Origin: CAYNLK01 sp964398055
GTDB lineage: Bacteria; Chloroflexota; Anaerolineae; 4572-78; J111
DNA length: 64,000 nucleotides
Assembly: GCA_964398055.1 (NCBI GenBank)
Contig: CAYNLK010000027.1
Location: forward strand, 16,091 to 80,090
Direction: 5' to 3'
The position numbers and the translations under genes are program-made. The notes under the pieces are model-generated. The model worked only from the letters and a program-made list of their open reading frames with translations. It ran no database searches and was not told where the DNA came from. This document shows positions 1-8,583 of this stretch, one piece after another; position 1 is the stretch's first letter, and each line of letters starts with the position of its first letter.

Positions 1-56
1 AATCAAGGCCATTTTAGTTTGAATATTGTCGATCAAATCTTTAAGGTGGGATCGTT

Positions 57-854
57 ATGAGCGCCTTGGTCATTGGCGGCAAGCCGGTTCATTACGAAGT
101 CTTTGGCCGGGGCCAGCCCGTCCTATTTTTACATGGCTGGCTCGGTTCATGGCGGTATTGGGTGCCCACCATGGAAGCGATCTCGGATCGATATCGAGCT
201 TATGCCCTGGATTTCTGGGGCTTTGGCGACTCGGCTAAAGCCAACAGCCTCTATCGACTGTCGGACTATGTAACTTTGATCGACGGTTTTTTGAACACGT
301 TGGGGGTTGGGAAGGCCGTTTTGGTAGGCCACGCCCTGGGAGCCAGGGTGGCTCTTGAATACGCCATTGGCCACCCCGACCAGATTGACAAGTTGATGTT
401 GGTCAGCTTGCCGCTAACACCCGACAGCCTGAGCCGGAAGTTGATCGGTTTGGCCCATAACTCCCTCCTGGCCCAATTGATTTGGCGGCGACAGATGCTT
501 CATCCCGAAGTGGCCCGGGAAGCAGGCAAAACCGACCCCGCCGCCCTCCAACTCAGTTTGCAGTCGATGGTCAGGATTGACGGCTTCGGCCAGGTCGGCT
601 ACGTCGGTCAGTTTCGGCGCACGCCGCTGTTGGTGGTCTATGGCGAGAAAGATGATGTAGTCGATCCGGTCCCGGCTCGCCAGCTTGACCGCCTTTGGCC
701 CAATGTGCGTCCCATTGGCCTGCCTGACTCCAAGCATTTTCCGATGCTGGATGAGCCGGCCAAATTTACCCGGCTGCTCAAAGATTTTCTAGAACTGGAT
801 GAAGATTTAGCCGCCCTTGAACTCAAGGAGGAATGGCGCCGGCGAACGCGGTAA
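57..854 (+). CDS. alpha/beta-hydrolase fold protein lacking the nucleophile
   Basis: This 265-residue protein has the alpha/beta-hydrolase layout. An oxyanion-loop HGWLG lies near residue 26, followed by a nucleophile-elbow position, an acid region (YGEKDD near residue 200) and a late histidine (DSKHFP near 228). The elbow reads G91-H-A93-L-G, so the Ser, Asp or Cys expected at the centre is alanine. The acid and histidine are still present. The family normally hydrolyses esters, amides or C-C bonds in the cytoplasm. With Ala at the nucleophile this copy is probably not a hydrolase and may bind a ligand or work by another chemistry. The start ATG follows a GGTGGGATC ribosome-binding region. 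It converges with the Uma2 gene, 10 bases away. The fold is secure; the role is unknown. Confidence 0.85.
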   Translation: MSALVIGGKPVHYEVFGRGQPVLFLHGWLGSWRYWVPTMEAISDRYRAYALDFWGFGDSAKANSLYRLSDYVTLIDGFLNTLGVGKAVLVGHALGARVALEYAIGHPDQIDKLMLVSLPLTPDSLSRKLIGLAHNSLLAQLIWRRQMLHPEVAREAGKTDPAALQLSLQSMVRIDGFGQVGYVGQFRRTPLLVVYGEKDDVVDPVPARQLDRLWPNVRPIGLPDSKHFPMLDEPAKFTRLLKDFLELDEDLAALELKEEWRRRTR

Positions 855-864
855 GAGGCGCAAA

Positions 865-1482
865 TCAGTCAACCCTCATTTGCTGCAAAGCCTTACGGAT
901 AGGGATAAATTTTTGGTCCGGCCACAGCCAGGTAGTATTCAATTTGAAACCAGGAAGGGCAACCGAGTGGATAAGGCCGTTCTGGTCGGGCATTACTGGT
1001 TTGAAGAAATCGCCCTGGCGCTGGTAAAACTCGGTTCCGGCCGGGCCGTAAGGATCGATCAGCCACAATTCCTGAACGCCGGCTCGTTCATAGACGCGAA
1101 ACTTGGCCCCTCGGTCGTAAGTGACGGTTGAGGCCGACAGGATTTCAATGACCAAATCGGGCGGGCCAAACACGCCCTGCTCCTGAATGAACTCCACCCG
1201 GTCGCGGCCGACAAACAGAAGGTCAGGTTCATAGACTTGATCGTCGGCCAACCTGACGGCAGTTCGGGAGCCGCGCACCTCGCCTAAGCCAAAACGTTCA
1301 ACAAACTCACCAAGCAAACGCATTAAGAAGATCTGCAACCGTTCATGAATATCTAATGGCGGTGGGGACACAATCATCACTCCATCAATCAGCTCCGCGG
1401 TTTGGTCATCCGGGGCATATTGGAAAAAGTCAGCGGCCGTCATCCGTTCAACAACTTCAACCCGGCTTAAGGTTCGCAACAT
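865..1482 (-). CDS. Uma2 family (DUF820) PD-(D/E)XK nuclease-like protein
   Basis: This is a 205-residue protein of the Uma2/DUF820 family, abundant in Cyanobacteria and Chloroflexota. Family signatures are visible in order: AELIDGVMIVSPPP near residue 35, YEPDLLFV near 107, PDLVIEILSAST near 128 and FRVYERAGVQELWLIDP near 148. The conserved Glu/Asp and Lys residues form a restriction-endonuclease-like site, but the cellular target of most members is unknown. Uma2 proteins often occur as many paralogues in one genome. Length is normal for the family. No partner gene lies beside it. The family is confidently called; the biological role is open. Confidence 0.9.
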   Translation of the reverse strand: MLRTLSRVEVVERMTAADFFQYAPDDQTAELIDGVMIVSPPPLDIHERLQIFLMRLLGEFVERFGLGEVRGSRTAVRLADDQVYEPDLLFVGRDRVEFIQEQGVFGPPDLVIEILSASTVTYDRGAKFRVYERAGVQELWLIDPYGPAGTEFYQRQGDFFKPVMPDQNGLIHSVALPGFKLNTTWLWPDQKFIPIRKALQQMRVD

Positions 1483-1556
1483 TCAGCACCTCGCCCAAAA
1501 AAGAACTTTCAGTGTCATCATACTGAAAATTGGGGCAACGTCAACTCAACATGGTT

Positions 1557-2474
1557 CTACCCTCGCCGCGGCCGGCGGGCGCGGCGTTCCGGGAGCTGCG
1601 CGCCGCCCTCACTCTTAGCCGACTCTTCACTCAGGTCACGCTGGTATTGAATCCAGTTCAAACAATTCTCGTCATTGCCCATAAAGACATCGGCGGCCAG
1701 AATGCTACGCTTGATCTCCGGCTCCAGCGGGTTAGTGATGGCGCTGGTCAAGCCATTGGCAATCGCCATCGACAGAAAAGTGCCGTTCAGGGCCGGCCGG
1801 CTGGGCAGGCCGAACGAGATATTGGAGGCCCCGCAAGTGGTATTGACCCCTAACTCATCCCGGCAGCGGTTCAAAATCTTGAAGACCGAGCGGCCGGCGC
1901 TGGCCATGGCCCCAATCGGCATCACCAGCGGGTCGATCAACACATCTTCTCTGGGAATACCATAGTCCATAGCCCGCTCAACAATTTTCTTGGCCACGGC
2001 AAAGCGCACTTCTGGGTCTTCGCTGATGCCGGTTTCGTCATTACTGATGCCGATGAAGGCGCAGCCGTACTTCTTCACCAGCGGCAGCAGTTTTTCCATA
2101 CGCTCCTCTTCACCCGTAATCGAATTGAGCAGCGGCTTGCCTTTAGCCACGGTCAGGCCTCGTTCCAGGGCTTCAAGCACCGAGGAGTCGATGGAAATTG
2201 GCACGTCGGTCAATGACTGGACCAGTTGGATGGCTTCGGCCAATACCGCCGGCTCGTCAATCAAGGGGATGCCCGCATTCACGTCTAGCACATGGGCGCC
2301 GGCGGCTACCTGGGCCAGGGCATCACTTTTGACCCGTTCAAAATTACCCTCCCGCATCTCGGCGGCCAATAATTTGCGGCCGGTGGGGTTGATCCGCTCA
2401 CCGATGATCACAAAAGGACGGTTCGGTCCAATCACTACTTCCCGACTGGTCGAACTGAGGACGGTGTCTACCAT
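1557..2474 (-). CDS. methyltetrahydrofolate:corrinoid methyltransferase (pterin-binding family)
   Basis: This 305-residue TIM-barrel protein is of the pterin-binding (DHPS-like) family. Visible motifs are VIIGERINPTGRK near residue 22, HVLDVNAGIP near 61, PISIDSS near 92, GKPLLNSITGE near 112 and NTTCGASNISFGLPSR near 212. These are the motifs of methyl-THF:corrinoid protein methyltransferases (AcsE and the MeTr of methylamine or O-demethylation systems), which move a methyl group between a cobamide protein and tetrahydrofolate. The C-terminus ends in an Arg-rich tail. No corrinoid protein is adjacent, but a corrinoid-related cluster lies at 49.5-53.5 kb. An AAGGAG site precedes the ATG. It could serve the Wood-Ljungdahl carbonyl branch or methyl-donor catabolism; the sequence does not decide. 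Confidence 0.88.
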   Translation of the reverse strand: MVDTVLSSTSREVVIGPNRPFVIIGERINPTGRKLLAAEMREGNFERVKSDALAQVAAGAHVLDVNAGIPLIDEPAVLAEAIQLVQSLTDVPISIDSSVLEALERGLTVAKGKPLLNSITGEEERMEKLLPLVKKYGCAFIGISNDETGISEDPEVRFAVAKKIVERAMDYGIPREDVLIDPLVMPIGAMASAGRSVFKILNRCRDELGVNTTCGASNISFGLPSRPALNGTFLSMAIANGLTSAITNPLEPEIKRSILAADVFMGNDENCLNWIQYQRDLSEESAKSEGGAQLPERRARRPRRG

Positions 2475-2541
2475 TAGCGTGCTCCTTGCTTAAAGCTAAA
2501 TTCAATTTGAAAAATCTGGGGGCTTTAGGATAAGTCAACCT

Positions 2542-2569
2542 ATGATAAAACAAAGTAGGGTAATGTCAA
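2542..2569 (-). promoter_or_regulatory. sigma70-type promoter of the methyltransferase gene
   Basis: Read on the minus strand, TTGACA (2564-2569) and TATCAT (2542-2547) are separated by 16 bases. They lie about 70 bases upstream of the methyltransferase start. Confidence 0.6.
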
Positions 2570-2591
2570 AACTGCCCGGATTAGAATTTTG

Positions 2592-2620
2592 TTGCTGAGG
2601 CGCCAACATAGTGTTATAAT
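2592..2620 (+). promoter_or_regulatory. sigma70-type promoter of the DUF3048 gene
   Basis: TTGCTG (2592-2597) and a perfect TATAAT (2615-2620) are spaced by 17 bases, about 60 bases upstream of the ATG at 2679. Its position argues against starting the protein further upstream at 2589. Confidence 0.6.
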
Positions 2621-2678
2621 GTCCTCCAGTTTTAGGCTGGCGTGGTTGGGCTGCGCCGGGGCGTTCTTGGAGGAGATT

Positions 2679-4040
2679 ATGCGTCGTTGGTATGGACTTG
2701 CGATTCTGGGCACAGTTCTGGCTGGCCTGATTCTGCTGGTGGTCATTTTATTGTGGATGCAATCTTGCGGCAGCGACGAGGTGGTTGCTCCCGAACCGGA
2801 GAAGCCCACTCCCCAACTGGCCGTGGTTGTCTTTGAAACCGAAGAGCCAACCGCAACGCCCACCACGGCCCGGAGTACGCCTTCGCCCGCGCCCACGGTC
2901 GGCATGGGGGTGGCTCAGAGTACCCCGGTCACTGCGTCGATTGTTTCCTCGTCGGTCAATCGAGCCCCGGATGAAAACCCTTTGACCGGCCTCAAAGTTG
3001 ATGATCCGGCGATACTGCGCCGCCGGCCCTTGATGGTCCGGGTGGGCAATGATCCGGGCGCCCGGCCGCAGGTCGGCTTGAACCAGGCCGATATCGTTTA
3101 CGAAGAAATCGTCGAGTGGTGGGTGACTCGCTTTACCGCCATTTATCTGAGCCAGGACCCGGAGATGATCGCGCCCATTCGCTCGGCCCGGCTGATCAAC
3201 CTGCAAATTGTGCCACAATACCAGGGCGCCCTGGCCAACTCCGGCGGCTCCGATGGGGTGCGCTGGGAGATATCCCAGAGCGACATCGTCAACCTGGATG
3301 AATATTTTGTGCCGCAACCCTATTTTTATCGAGAGAATGAAGGCTGGCAAACCCGCCTGGCCTTTGACGCGACCGAGGCCCGCGAGTATCTGGCGGATGA
3401 AGAACTGGAAACCGATGTCAAGTTACGCGGTTTTGAGTTCAGCCAAACTCTCGACATTGCCAAACTGCCCCAGGCCGCCGTGGGCGACGCCCAGGAAGTC
3501 ACCATTCCCTACCCGGCTGTCACCAGTAGGGCTACGTGGCAGTACGATCCGGCCAGCGGCAAATATTTGCGCTTTACCCTGGGTGAGCCGATGCTGAATT
3601 TTGACGGCAGCCAGATCGACGCGGCCAATGTCATCATCTACTTTGCTGAGCATCAAGAGACCAATATCGTCGAAGACAGCAACGGCGCGACCTCGATTCG
3701 CATCATCACCAATGGGCTGGGCACGGCCTGGCTGCTGCGGGACGGCAAAATCCTCAAAGGCAATTGGGAGAGTGATGGCCGAACTACCCCCAAATTCTTC
3801 TTCAACGACGGCCAACCGCTGCTGCTTAAGCCGGGCAACACCTGGATTCAAGTGGTCCCTCTTGGTTATGAAATTGAGATTGACGGTCAGCTCCATACCC
3901 GCCTGGGCGATGAAGCCGCCGATAACCAGCCGGCCGAACCGCTTAAGACAGCCACGCCGACCTCCCTGCCCACCCCCACCCTGACCCCTATCGGCTTTCG
4001 GGCTACCCCAACTCCGGTAATGACTCCCACCCCTGAATAA
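2679..4040 (+). CDS. DUF3048 (YerB-like) membrane-anchored protein
   Basis: This protein of about 453 residues starts at the ATG preceded by GGAGGA. An in-frame codon exists at 2589 but overlaps the promoter. The N-terminus (MRRWYGLAILGTVLAG) is one hydrophobic anchor ending at a Cys, so it could be a lipoprotein or a membrane anchor. A Pro/Thr/Glu linker follows, then the DUF3048 domain starting at NPLTGLKVDD. Recognisable stretches are RRRPLMVRVGND, DIVYEEIVEWWVTRF, APIRSARL and NSGGSDGVRWEI. A second domain ends before a TPTPT-rich tail. The family is related to B. subtilis YerB and is predicted extracytoplasmic. Its biochemical role is not established. It is followed 4 bases later by the DUF2877 gene. 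Confidence 0.88.
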   Translation: MRRWYGLAILGTVLAGLILLVVILLWMQSCGSDEVVAPEPEKPTPQLAVVVFETEEPTATPTTARSTPSPAPTVGMGVAQSTPVTASIVSSSVNRAPDENPLTGLKVDDPAILRRRPLMVRVGNDPGARPQVGLNQADIVYEEIVEWWVTRFTAIYLSQDPEMIAPIRSARLINLQIVPQYQGALANSGGSDGVRWEISQSDIVNLDEYFVPQPYFYRENEGWQTRLAFDATEAREYLADEELETDVKLRGFEFSQTLDIAKLPQAAVGDAQEVTIPYPAVTSRATWQYDPASGKYLRFTLGEPMLNFDGSQIDAANVIIYFAEHQETNIVEDSNGATSIRIITNGLGTAWLLRDGKILKGNWESDGRTTPKFFFNDGQPLLLKPGNTWIQVVPLGYEIEIDGQLHTRLGDEAADNQPAEPLKTATPTSLPTPTLTPIGFRATPTPVMTPTPE

Positions 4041-4044
4041 TTCG

Positions 4045-4890
4045 ATGACCAGGTGCCCCATCGCCGCCCTGGCAATTGCCCGCCCGCTGCTAGAAGATTT
4101 GGCTGGTCAGCCCTTCTCGGGGCGGGTATGGGGCGTGTTTGAGCAAGCCTGCAACCTGATCGACGACCTGGGGCGAATTATTGCCCTGATCCTACCGGCG
4201 GTCGGCCAGGGACCCTTTTCGATTTCTATACCCGGCTCACCAGGTATCTTTGAACCGTTTTCGACCAATCAACCGGCCCGGGCCAACCGGGAGGCGGTGG
4301 TGATTGGCCCGTGGCGAATCGAGTTGGCGGATGCCGCCATCTGGGAGCCGCGAATCGACCGGCTGGAGAAGCCGCTCGAGCTGAAGTTGATCGCCGATAT
4401 CCTGGAACCTTATACCAACTGGCCGAACCAGGCCGAAGAGACCCTTCTTTCTCAACGGTTGCTGCGCCTGACCCGGCAACTGATCAAAGCAATCGACCAG
4501 CCAGATAAGCCGGAACAACTTAGCCGGGCCGTCGCAAAATTGGCCGGCCTGGGCCCTGGCCTGACGCCGGCCGGTGATGACTATTTGATCGGAGCGATGG
4601 CCGCGCTCTGGCTAACCGGACGCCTGGGGACGATGGAACTGATAGCCGCCACGGCCATCCCCAGAACGAGCGCCCTAAGCGCCGCCTTTTTGCGAGCGGC
4701 AGCCAGAGGACAGTTTATGGAACCGTGGCACGCCCTGGTTGAAGCCTGGCAGGCCGAAGATAAGCCAGCGGTCGCGGCCGCGGTCGCCCGGATTGCTGTG
4801 TTTGGGGCCTCATCCGGCGCCGACGCCCTGGCCGGGTTTAGTCACACCCTGGCAGGTCCGGTCGGACTTGCCATCACTTTGGATAAGTAA
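4045..4890 (+). CDS. DUF2877 domain protein
   Basis: This is a 281-residue protein carrying the DUF2877 signature GLGPGLTPAGDDYLIGAM near residue 168, with the conserved Gly/Pro/Asp core. Family members are often found near carboxylase or amino-acid catabolic genes, but their reaction is not known to me. The ATG lies 4 bases after the DUF3048 stop, so the two genes are probably cotranscribed. No signal peptide is visible. The family call is firm; the function is unassigned. Confidence 0.82.
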   Translation: MTRCPIAALAIARPLLEDLAGQPFSGRVWGVFEQACNLIDDLGRIIALILPAVGQGPFSISIPGSPGIFEPFSTNQPARANREAVVIGPWRIELADAAIWEPRIDRLEKPLELKLIADILEPYTNWPNQAEETLLSQRLLRLTRQLIKAIDQPDKPEQLSRAVAKLAGLGPGLTPAGDDYLIGAMAALWLTGRLGTMELIAATAIPRTSALSAAFLRAAARGQFMEPWHALVEAWQAEDKPAVAAAVARIAVFGASSGADALAGFSHTLAGPVGLAITLDK

Positions 4891-4919
4891 TTGCTCCTCA
4901 AATAGATACATGTTATAAT
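4891..4919 (+). promoter_or_regulatory. promoter of the liv operon
   Basis: TTGCTC (4891-4896) and TATAAT (4914-4919) are spaced by 17 bases, about 60 bases ahead of livH. The -35 box begins right after the stop codon of the upstream gene. Confidence 0.6.
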
Positions 4920-4982
4920 CGGCGTTCAAAATCAGTCCGTCAAAGAAAATAATAACGCAATCAACTTGCCGGGGAGAAGGGT

Positions 4983-6593
4983 ATGGAGCTTTTTACCAAT
5001 CTGATTCTATATATGGTCGTGTCGCTAGGCGTTGGCTATTTGTTACGTTTGGTCAAAGATGAGGACGGGAATCCAAGAATCAAATGGTATGTTTTCGGCA
5101 TGGTCATTGGGATAATTAGCGGGGTTTTGAATGCGCTCCTGGCCCCTACCATCCTTGGCGGCAGTTTCAACCTGGATGTGATTTTGGGTTCGTTTTGGGG
5201 CAGTTTGGTAACGGGCCTCCTGATCGGCTTGCCGATTGGTTTGGTAACCGGTTGGGATATGACCAAGCGCTTCACCTTTATTGACGCCTGGCTGCTGCTG
5301 TTCAAAATTATCATCATCTACGTGGTCATTGGCGGCACTATCTCTTCCCTGGCGGTGCCAAAATACTCCGGTGAGCAATGGTGGGATTTCTTTGTATTTG
5401 GTCTGGCCCAGGGCGGTATTTACGCCTTGATTGCGTTGGGGTATACCCTGGTTTACGGTATCCTCTTTATGATCAACTTTGCCCATGGCGAAATTTTTAT
5501 GAGCGGCGCCTTTACGGGTTTTTTTGTAGCCAACGCTTTTGCCACGCCCGGGCCTGAAGGTGAGCCGCCATTCCTTGAAACGAATCCCCTGGGCGCTTTG
5601 CTGATCATTTTCCTGGTGGCTATGGTCACCTCGGCGGTGATTGCCGTTACGGTTGAGCGAGTGGCCTATCGCCCCTTGCGCCGGGCGCCTCGCCTGGTGC
5701 CTCTTATTACCGCCATCGGCGCCTCCTTCTTCCTGCAATATACTTTCCGCGGCTTCTATGGTTCCGGCGTTAAGGCTTATCCGCCGGTGCCAGCTTTCAG
5801 AGGCGACCTCCTGGTTGGAGATTTATTACTCTTTGTAGCCCTGGCTTTGGTCTTTGGTTTAGGCGCAATCCTGCTCTTGCCCCTCTACCGCTACCTAAAA
5901 GGTACGCTGGGAGTTCGCAAGAATTTAGGCTGGGCCCCATTTGGCCTGGTTGGCCTGATTTTAATAGTGGTTGCCTATTTCCTGGTCCCACTGCTGCAAA
6001 GTCTACTTGTAACGGTGATAAATGGGGCTATGCCGCTATCGGCCACAACTGCAGCAGAGTTGGGGGTGGCCAGCCGGGCTGAAGTGCCGCTGCCTATCTC
6101 GCGGATCCAATTTGTGGTGATTGTCTCTTCAATCTTGCTGATGGCAGGGCTGTACTACTTTGTGCAGTTCACCAAGATTGGCAAGGCTATGCGCGCCGTG
6201 GCCGAGGATAAAGATGTGGCGGCGCTGATGGGCATCAACGTGGACCGGGTGATCACCACCACCTTTGGCCTGGGTGCAGTTTTAGCTGGCGCAGCCGGGA
6301 TATTATATGCCCTGATTTTCCGGCAGGTCCACTTCTTTATGGGCTTCATTCCCGGTATAAAAGCGTTTACCGCGGCGGTGCTGGGCGGCATCGGTAATAT
6401 CCCGGGGGCGATGTTGGGCGGCCTCTTCTTAGGCATCTTTGAGTCGCTGGGGCCAAGTCTGTTTCTGGAAGGGTTAGGAATTCCGGCGCCCTATCAATTG
6501 AAAGACGTGATTGCGTTTACGATGCTGGTCCTTGTTCTGATCTTCCGTCCCACCGGTATTATGGGGATCGAACTGAGCAAGAAGAAAGCATAA
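4983..6593 (+). CDS. livH: branched-chain amino acid-type ABC permease, LivH family, extended
   Basis: This integral membrane permease has 536 residues, against about 300 for typical LivH. The canonical part starts near residue 135 (FVFGLAQGGIYALIALGYTL, then INFAHGEIFMSGAF). It continues with the conserved VERVAYRPLRRAPRLVPLI and the EAA-like loop AMRAVAEDKDVAALMGIN. The C-terminus has AAVLGGIGNIPGAMLGG. The extra length is an N-terminal block of three or four membrane helices and an inserted segment near residues 285-370. LivH pairs with LivM to carry branched-chain amino acids, amides or urea. GGGGAGAAGG precedes the ATG. livM follows 10 bases later. The transporter class is certain; the substrate is not. 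Confidence 0.92.
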   Translation: MELFTNLILYMVVSLGVGYLLRLVKDEDGNPRIKWYVFGMVIGIISGVLNALLAPTILGGSFNLDVILGSFWGSLVTGLLIGLPIGLVTGWDMTKRFTFIDAWLLLFKIIIIYVVIGGTISSLAVPKYSGEQWWDFFVFGLAQGGIYALIALGYTLVYGILFMINFAHGEIFMSGAFTGFFVANAFATPGPEGEPPFLETNPLGALLIIFLVAMVTSAVIAVTVERVAYRPLRRAPRLVPLITAIGASFFLQYTFRGFYGSGVKAYPPVPAFRGDLLVGDLLLFVALALVFGLGAILLLPLYRYLKGTLGVRKNLGWAPFGLVGLILIVVAYFLVPLLQSLLVTVINGAMPLSATTAAELGVASRAEVPLPISRIQFVVIVSSILLMAGLYYFVQFTKIGKAMRAVAEDKDVAALMGINVDRVITTTFGLGAVLAGAAGILYALIFRQVHFFMGFIPGIKAFTAAVLGGIGNIPGAMLGGLFLGIFESLGPSLFLEGLGIPAPYQLKDVIAFTMLVLVLIFRPTGIMGIELSKKKA

Positions 6594-6603
6594 GAGGTGA
6601 CCG

Positions 6604-8391
6604 ATGGCAGAACGGGCAATAATTCATCGAAACGAGCCGGTGTTTAGCTGGCGAAAAGTAATTCAGTATGGCCTGATCAGTGGGATTGTGGTCATTTACC
6701 TCTGCCTGGTGGGCATGGTAGAAGCCTTTAGTGAACGAAACGTAATTTTTCAGGTTCTTTCCCTGGGGCTGGCTTTACTGATCGTAATTAGTGTGGGCGC
6801 TGGCGCTGTGGCAGCCCGGAAATCTTCGGGTGGCAATGTTGGCAAAGCCTTGCTGAGTGGGCTGGGAGTTGGCCTGGTCAGTGGGGCGCTGACCTCAATC
6901 CTGGTCATCATCGTCAACACAACCGGTATCCGCACCATGTTTGTCAATGCTTCGCCCAAATTGGTCCAAATCTTGACCTTTTCTCAAGACTCACTAACCG
7001 TTGGTCTGCTTATCCTGATCGGTTTTTTGACTCTGTTCAGTATGTTAGGGGCAGCCATTTATTTGATCCCGCCCCTGCCCCGACGGCTGCTGGTTGTCGG
7101 CCTCAGTGCGGTCTTGCTCATCGGCATGCTCCAAGAATTGTTGAACGTTGTTATGTCACGTAGTGCTGTTACTAAATCAGTGGCTACCTTCCTGTTTGCC
7201 CGGAACGGCCTGTCCATTACTGGGGCGATCACCGTATTTGTGGTTGTTGCCCTCCTTAACGCCTTGTGGACAATCCGCAGTGACAGCGCCAAGAAACGGT
7301 ACGCCGCTCTGCCCTCGGCCCAACAGCGGGTGGTCAGTTGGGCATTTATAGCGATAGCCGTCATTATGCTGCTAATGCTGCCCCAGATTGTGGGACCGTA
7401 TATTAGCCAGATTTTGGTGCTGGTTGGTCTCTATACCTTGATGGGGTTGGGGCTTAACATCGACATTGGTCTGGCCGGTTTGCTGGATTTGGGATTTGTG
7501 GGCTTTTTTGCCATCGGCGCCTATGTGGCCGCCCTACTCACCTCAACCAGTAATCTGGGCATCGCCAGCGTTGTGGCCGGTGAGCCAACCGGCGAAATGT
7601 TTGTTAGTTTTTGGGTAGCTGTGCCGATTGCCATCGCCTTATCCGCCATTGCCGGCGTCATTTTGGGTATTCCGGTGCTGCGCATGCGCGGCGACTACCT
7701 GGCGATTGTGACTCTGGGTTTTGCTGAGATCATCCGAATTTTGGTTCTGTCTGACTTCTTGCGGCCGGCGTTGGGTGGCGCGCAGGGTATTCTAAACATC
7801 CCCAAGCCAGTCTTGACCTTGTTTAATAACTTCACCATCAAAGATCCGCAACATTTCTATTACCTTATTTTCATCGGCTGTATCATCATTGCCTTTGTCG
7901 CCTGGAGGCTGCAATATTCTCGGATTGGTCGCAACTGGATGGCGATGCGAGAGGACGAAGACGTAGCCGAGGCTATAGGGATCAACCTGGTTGCCAGCAA
8001 ACTGCTGGCGTTTGGGAGTGGGGCCGCCTTTGCCGGTTTGAGCGGGGCCATCTTTGCCTCACAAGTAGGTTCGGTCTTTCCCCATAGCTTTGCTTTGCTC
8101 GTGTCAATCAACGTAGTCTGTATCGTTATTATCGGCGGCGTCGGTAGTATCCCTGGTGTGGTAGTGGGGGCGCTGGCCTTGATTGGCTTGCCCGAGCTAC
8201 TGCGAGAGTTTGCCGAATTCCGATTGCTCATTTACGGGGCGTTGTTGATTGTGATGATGCTGGTGAGGCCGGAAGGACTGTGGCCCTCTGAAGTCAGAAA
8301 GCGTGAACTTCACGAAGGTGAGGAAAAGTTGGGGTCGCAGCCCGTTATCCCCGAGTCCGCGGTGGAAATTGGCGGCGTGATGTCGACCTAA
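6604..8391 (+). CDS. livM: branched-chain amino acid-type ABC permease, LivM family, extended
   Basis: This is a 595-residue membrane permease. The conventional LivM domain starts near residue 255 (ILVLVGLYTLMGLGLNIDIG, then GLLDLGFVGFFAIGAYVAA). It contains the loop RMRGDYLAIVTLGFAEIIRI, the coupling motif MAMREDEDVAEAIGIN and the terminal GGVGSIPGVVVGA. The first 230 residues are an added set of about six membrane helices, matching the extension seen in its LivH partner. Its stop codon lies inside a target-site duplication made by a MITE-like insertion, which separates livM from livG by about 190 bases. The family is certain; the ligand is unknown because no binding protein is nearby. Confidence 0.92.
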   Translation: MAERAIIHRNEPVFSWRKVIQYGLISGIVVIYLCLVGMVEAFSERNVIFQVLSLGLALLIVISVGAGAVAARKSSGGNVGKALLSGLGVGLVSGALTSILVIIVNTTGIRTMFVNASPKLVQILTFSQDSLTVGLLILIGFLTLFSMLGAAIYLIPPLPRRLLVVGLSAVLLIGMLQELLNVVMSRSAVTKSVATFLFARNGLSITGAITVFVVVALLNALWTIRSDSAKKRYAALPSAQQRVVSWAFIAIAVIMLLMLPQIVGPYISQILVLVGLYTLMGLGLNIDIGLAGLLDLGFVGFFAIGAYVAALLTSTSNLGIASVVAGEPTGEMFVSFWVAVPIAIALSAIAGVILGIPVLRMRGDYLAIVTLGFAEIIRILVLSDFLRPALGGAQGILNIPKPVLTLFNNFTIKDPQHFYYLIFIGCIIIAFVAWRLQYSRIGRNWMAMREDEDVAEAIGINLVASKLLAFGSGAAFAGLSGAIFASQVGSVFPHSFALLVSINVVCIVIIGGVGSIPGVVVGALALIGLPELLREFAEFRLLIYGALLIVMMLVRPEGLWPSEVRKRELHEGEEKLGSQPVIPESAVEIGGVMST

Positions 8392-8393
8392 AA

Positions 8394-8547
8394 CCAATAC
8401 TTTTCAAATAAGCGATTGAAATCGCTCCTCCAGGACTAAAGCCGGTCGTCCACCTGCGTGGACGGGTCTTTTTGTCCGCGTAGGCGGACATCATGGCGTA
8501 GCCCTCCAGATGCAGTTTCAACCGCGTCCTTATTTGAAAAGTATTGG
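8394..8547. mobile_element. 154-bp MITE-like element with 19-bp terminal inverted repeats
   Basis: The ends are perfect 19-bp inverted repeats: CCAATACTTTTCAAATAAG at 8394-8412 and its complement at 8529-8547. The element is flanked by a direct repeat ACCTAAAA (8386-8393 and 8548-8555), extendable to 10 bp if the terminal C/G is counted as target. Inside are two hairpins, GTCCACCTGCGTGGAC and GTCCGCGTAGGCGGAC, and no coding capacity. It landed on the livM stop codon and duplicated it. No transposase is present, so it would be mobilised in trans. Confidence 0.8.
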
Positions 8548-8583
8548 ACCTAAAACTCTACCATATTGAGCGAGTAAAAAATT

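Noticed and set aside
8394..8547. Transposase-encoding insertion sequence
   Set aside because: The element is only 154 bp and has no coding capacity. It is treated as a non-autonomous element.
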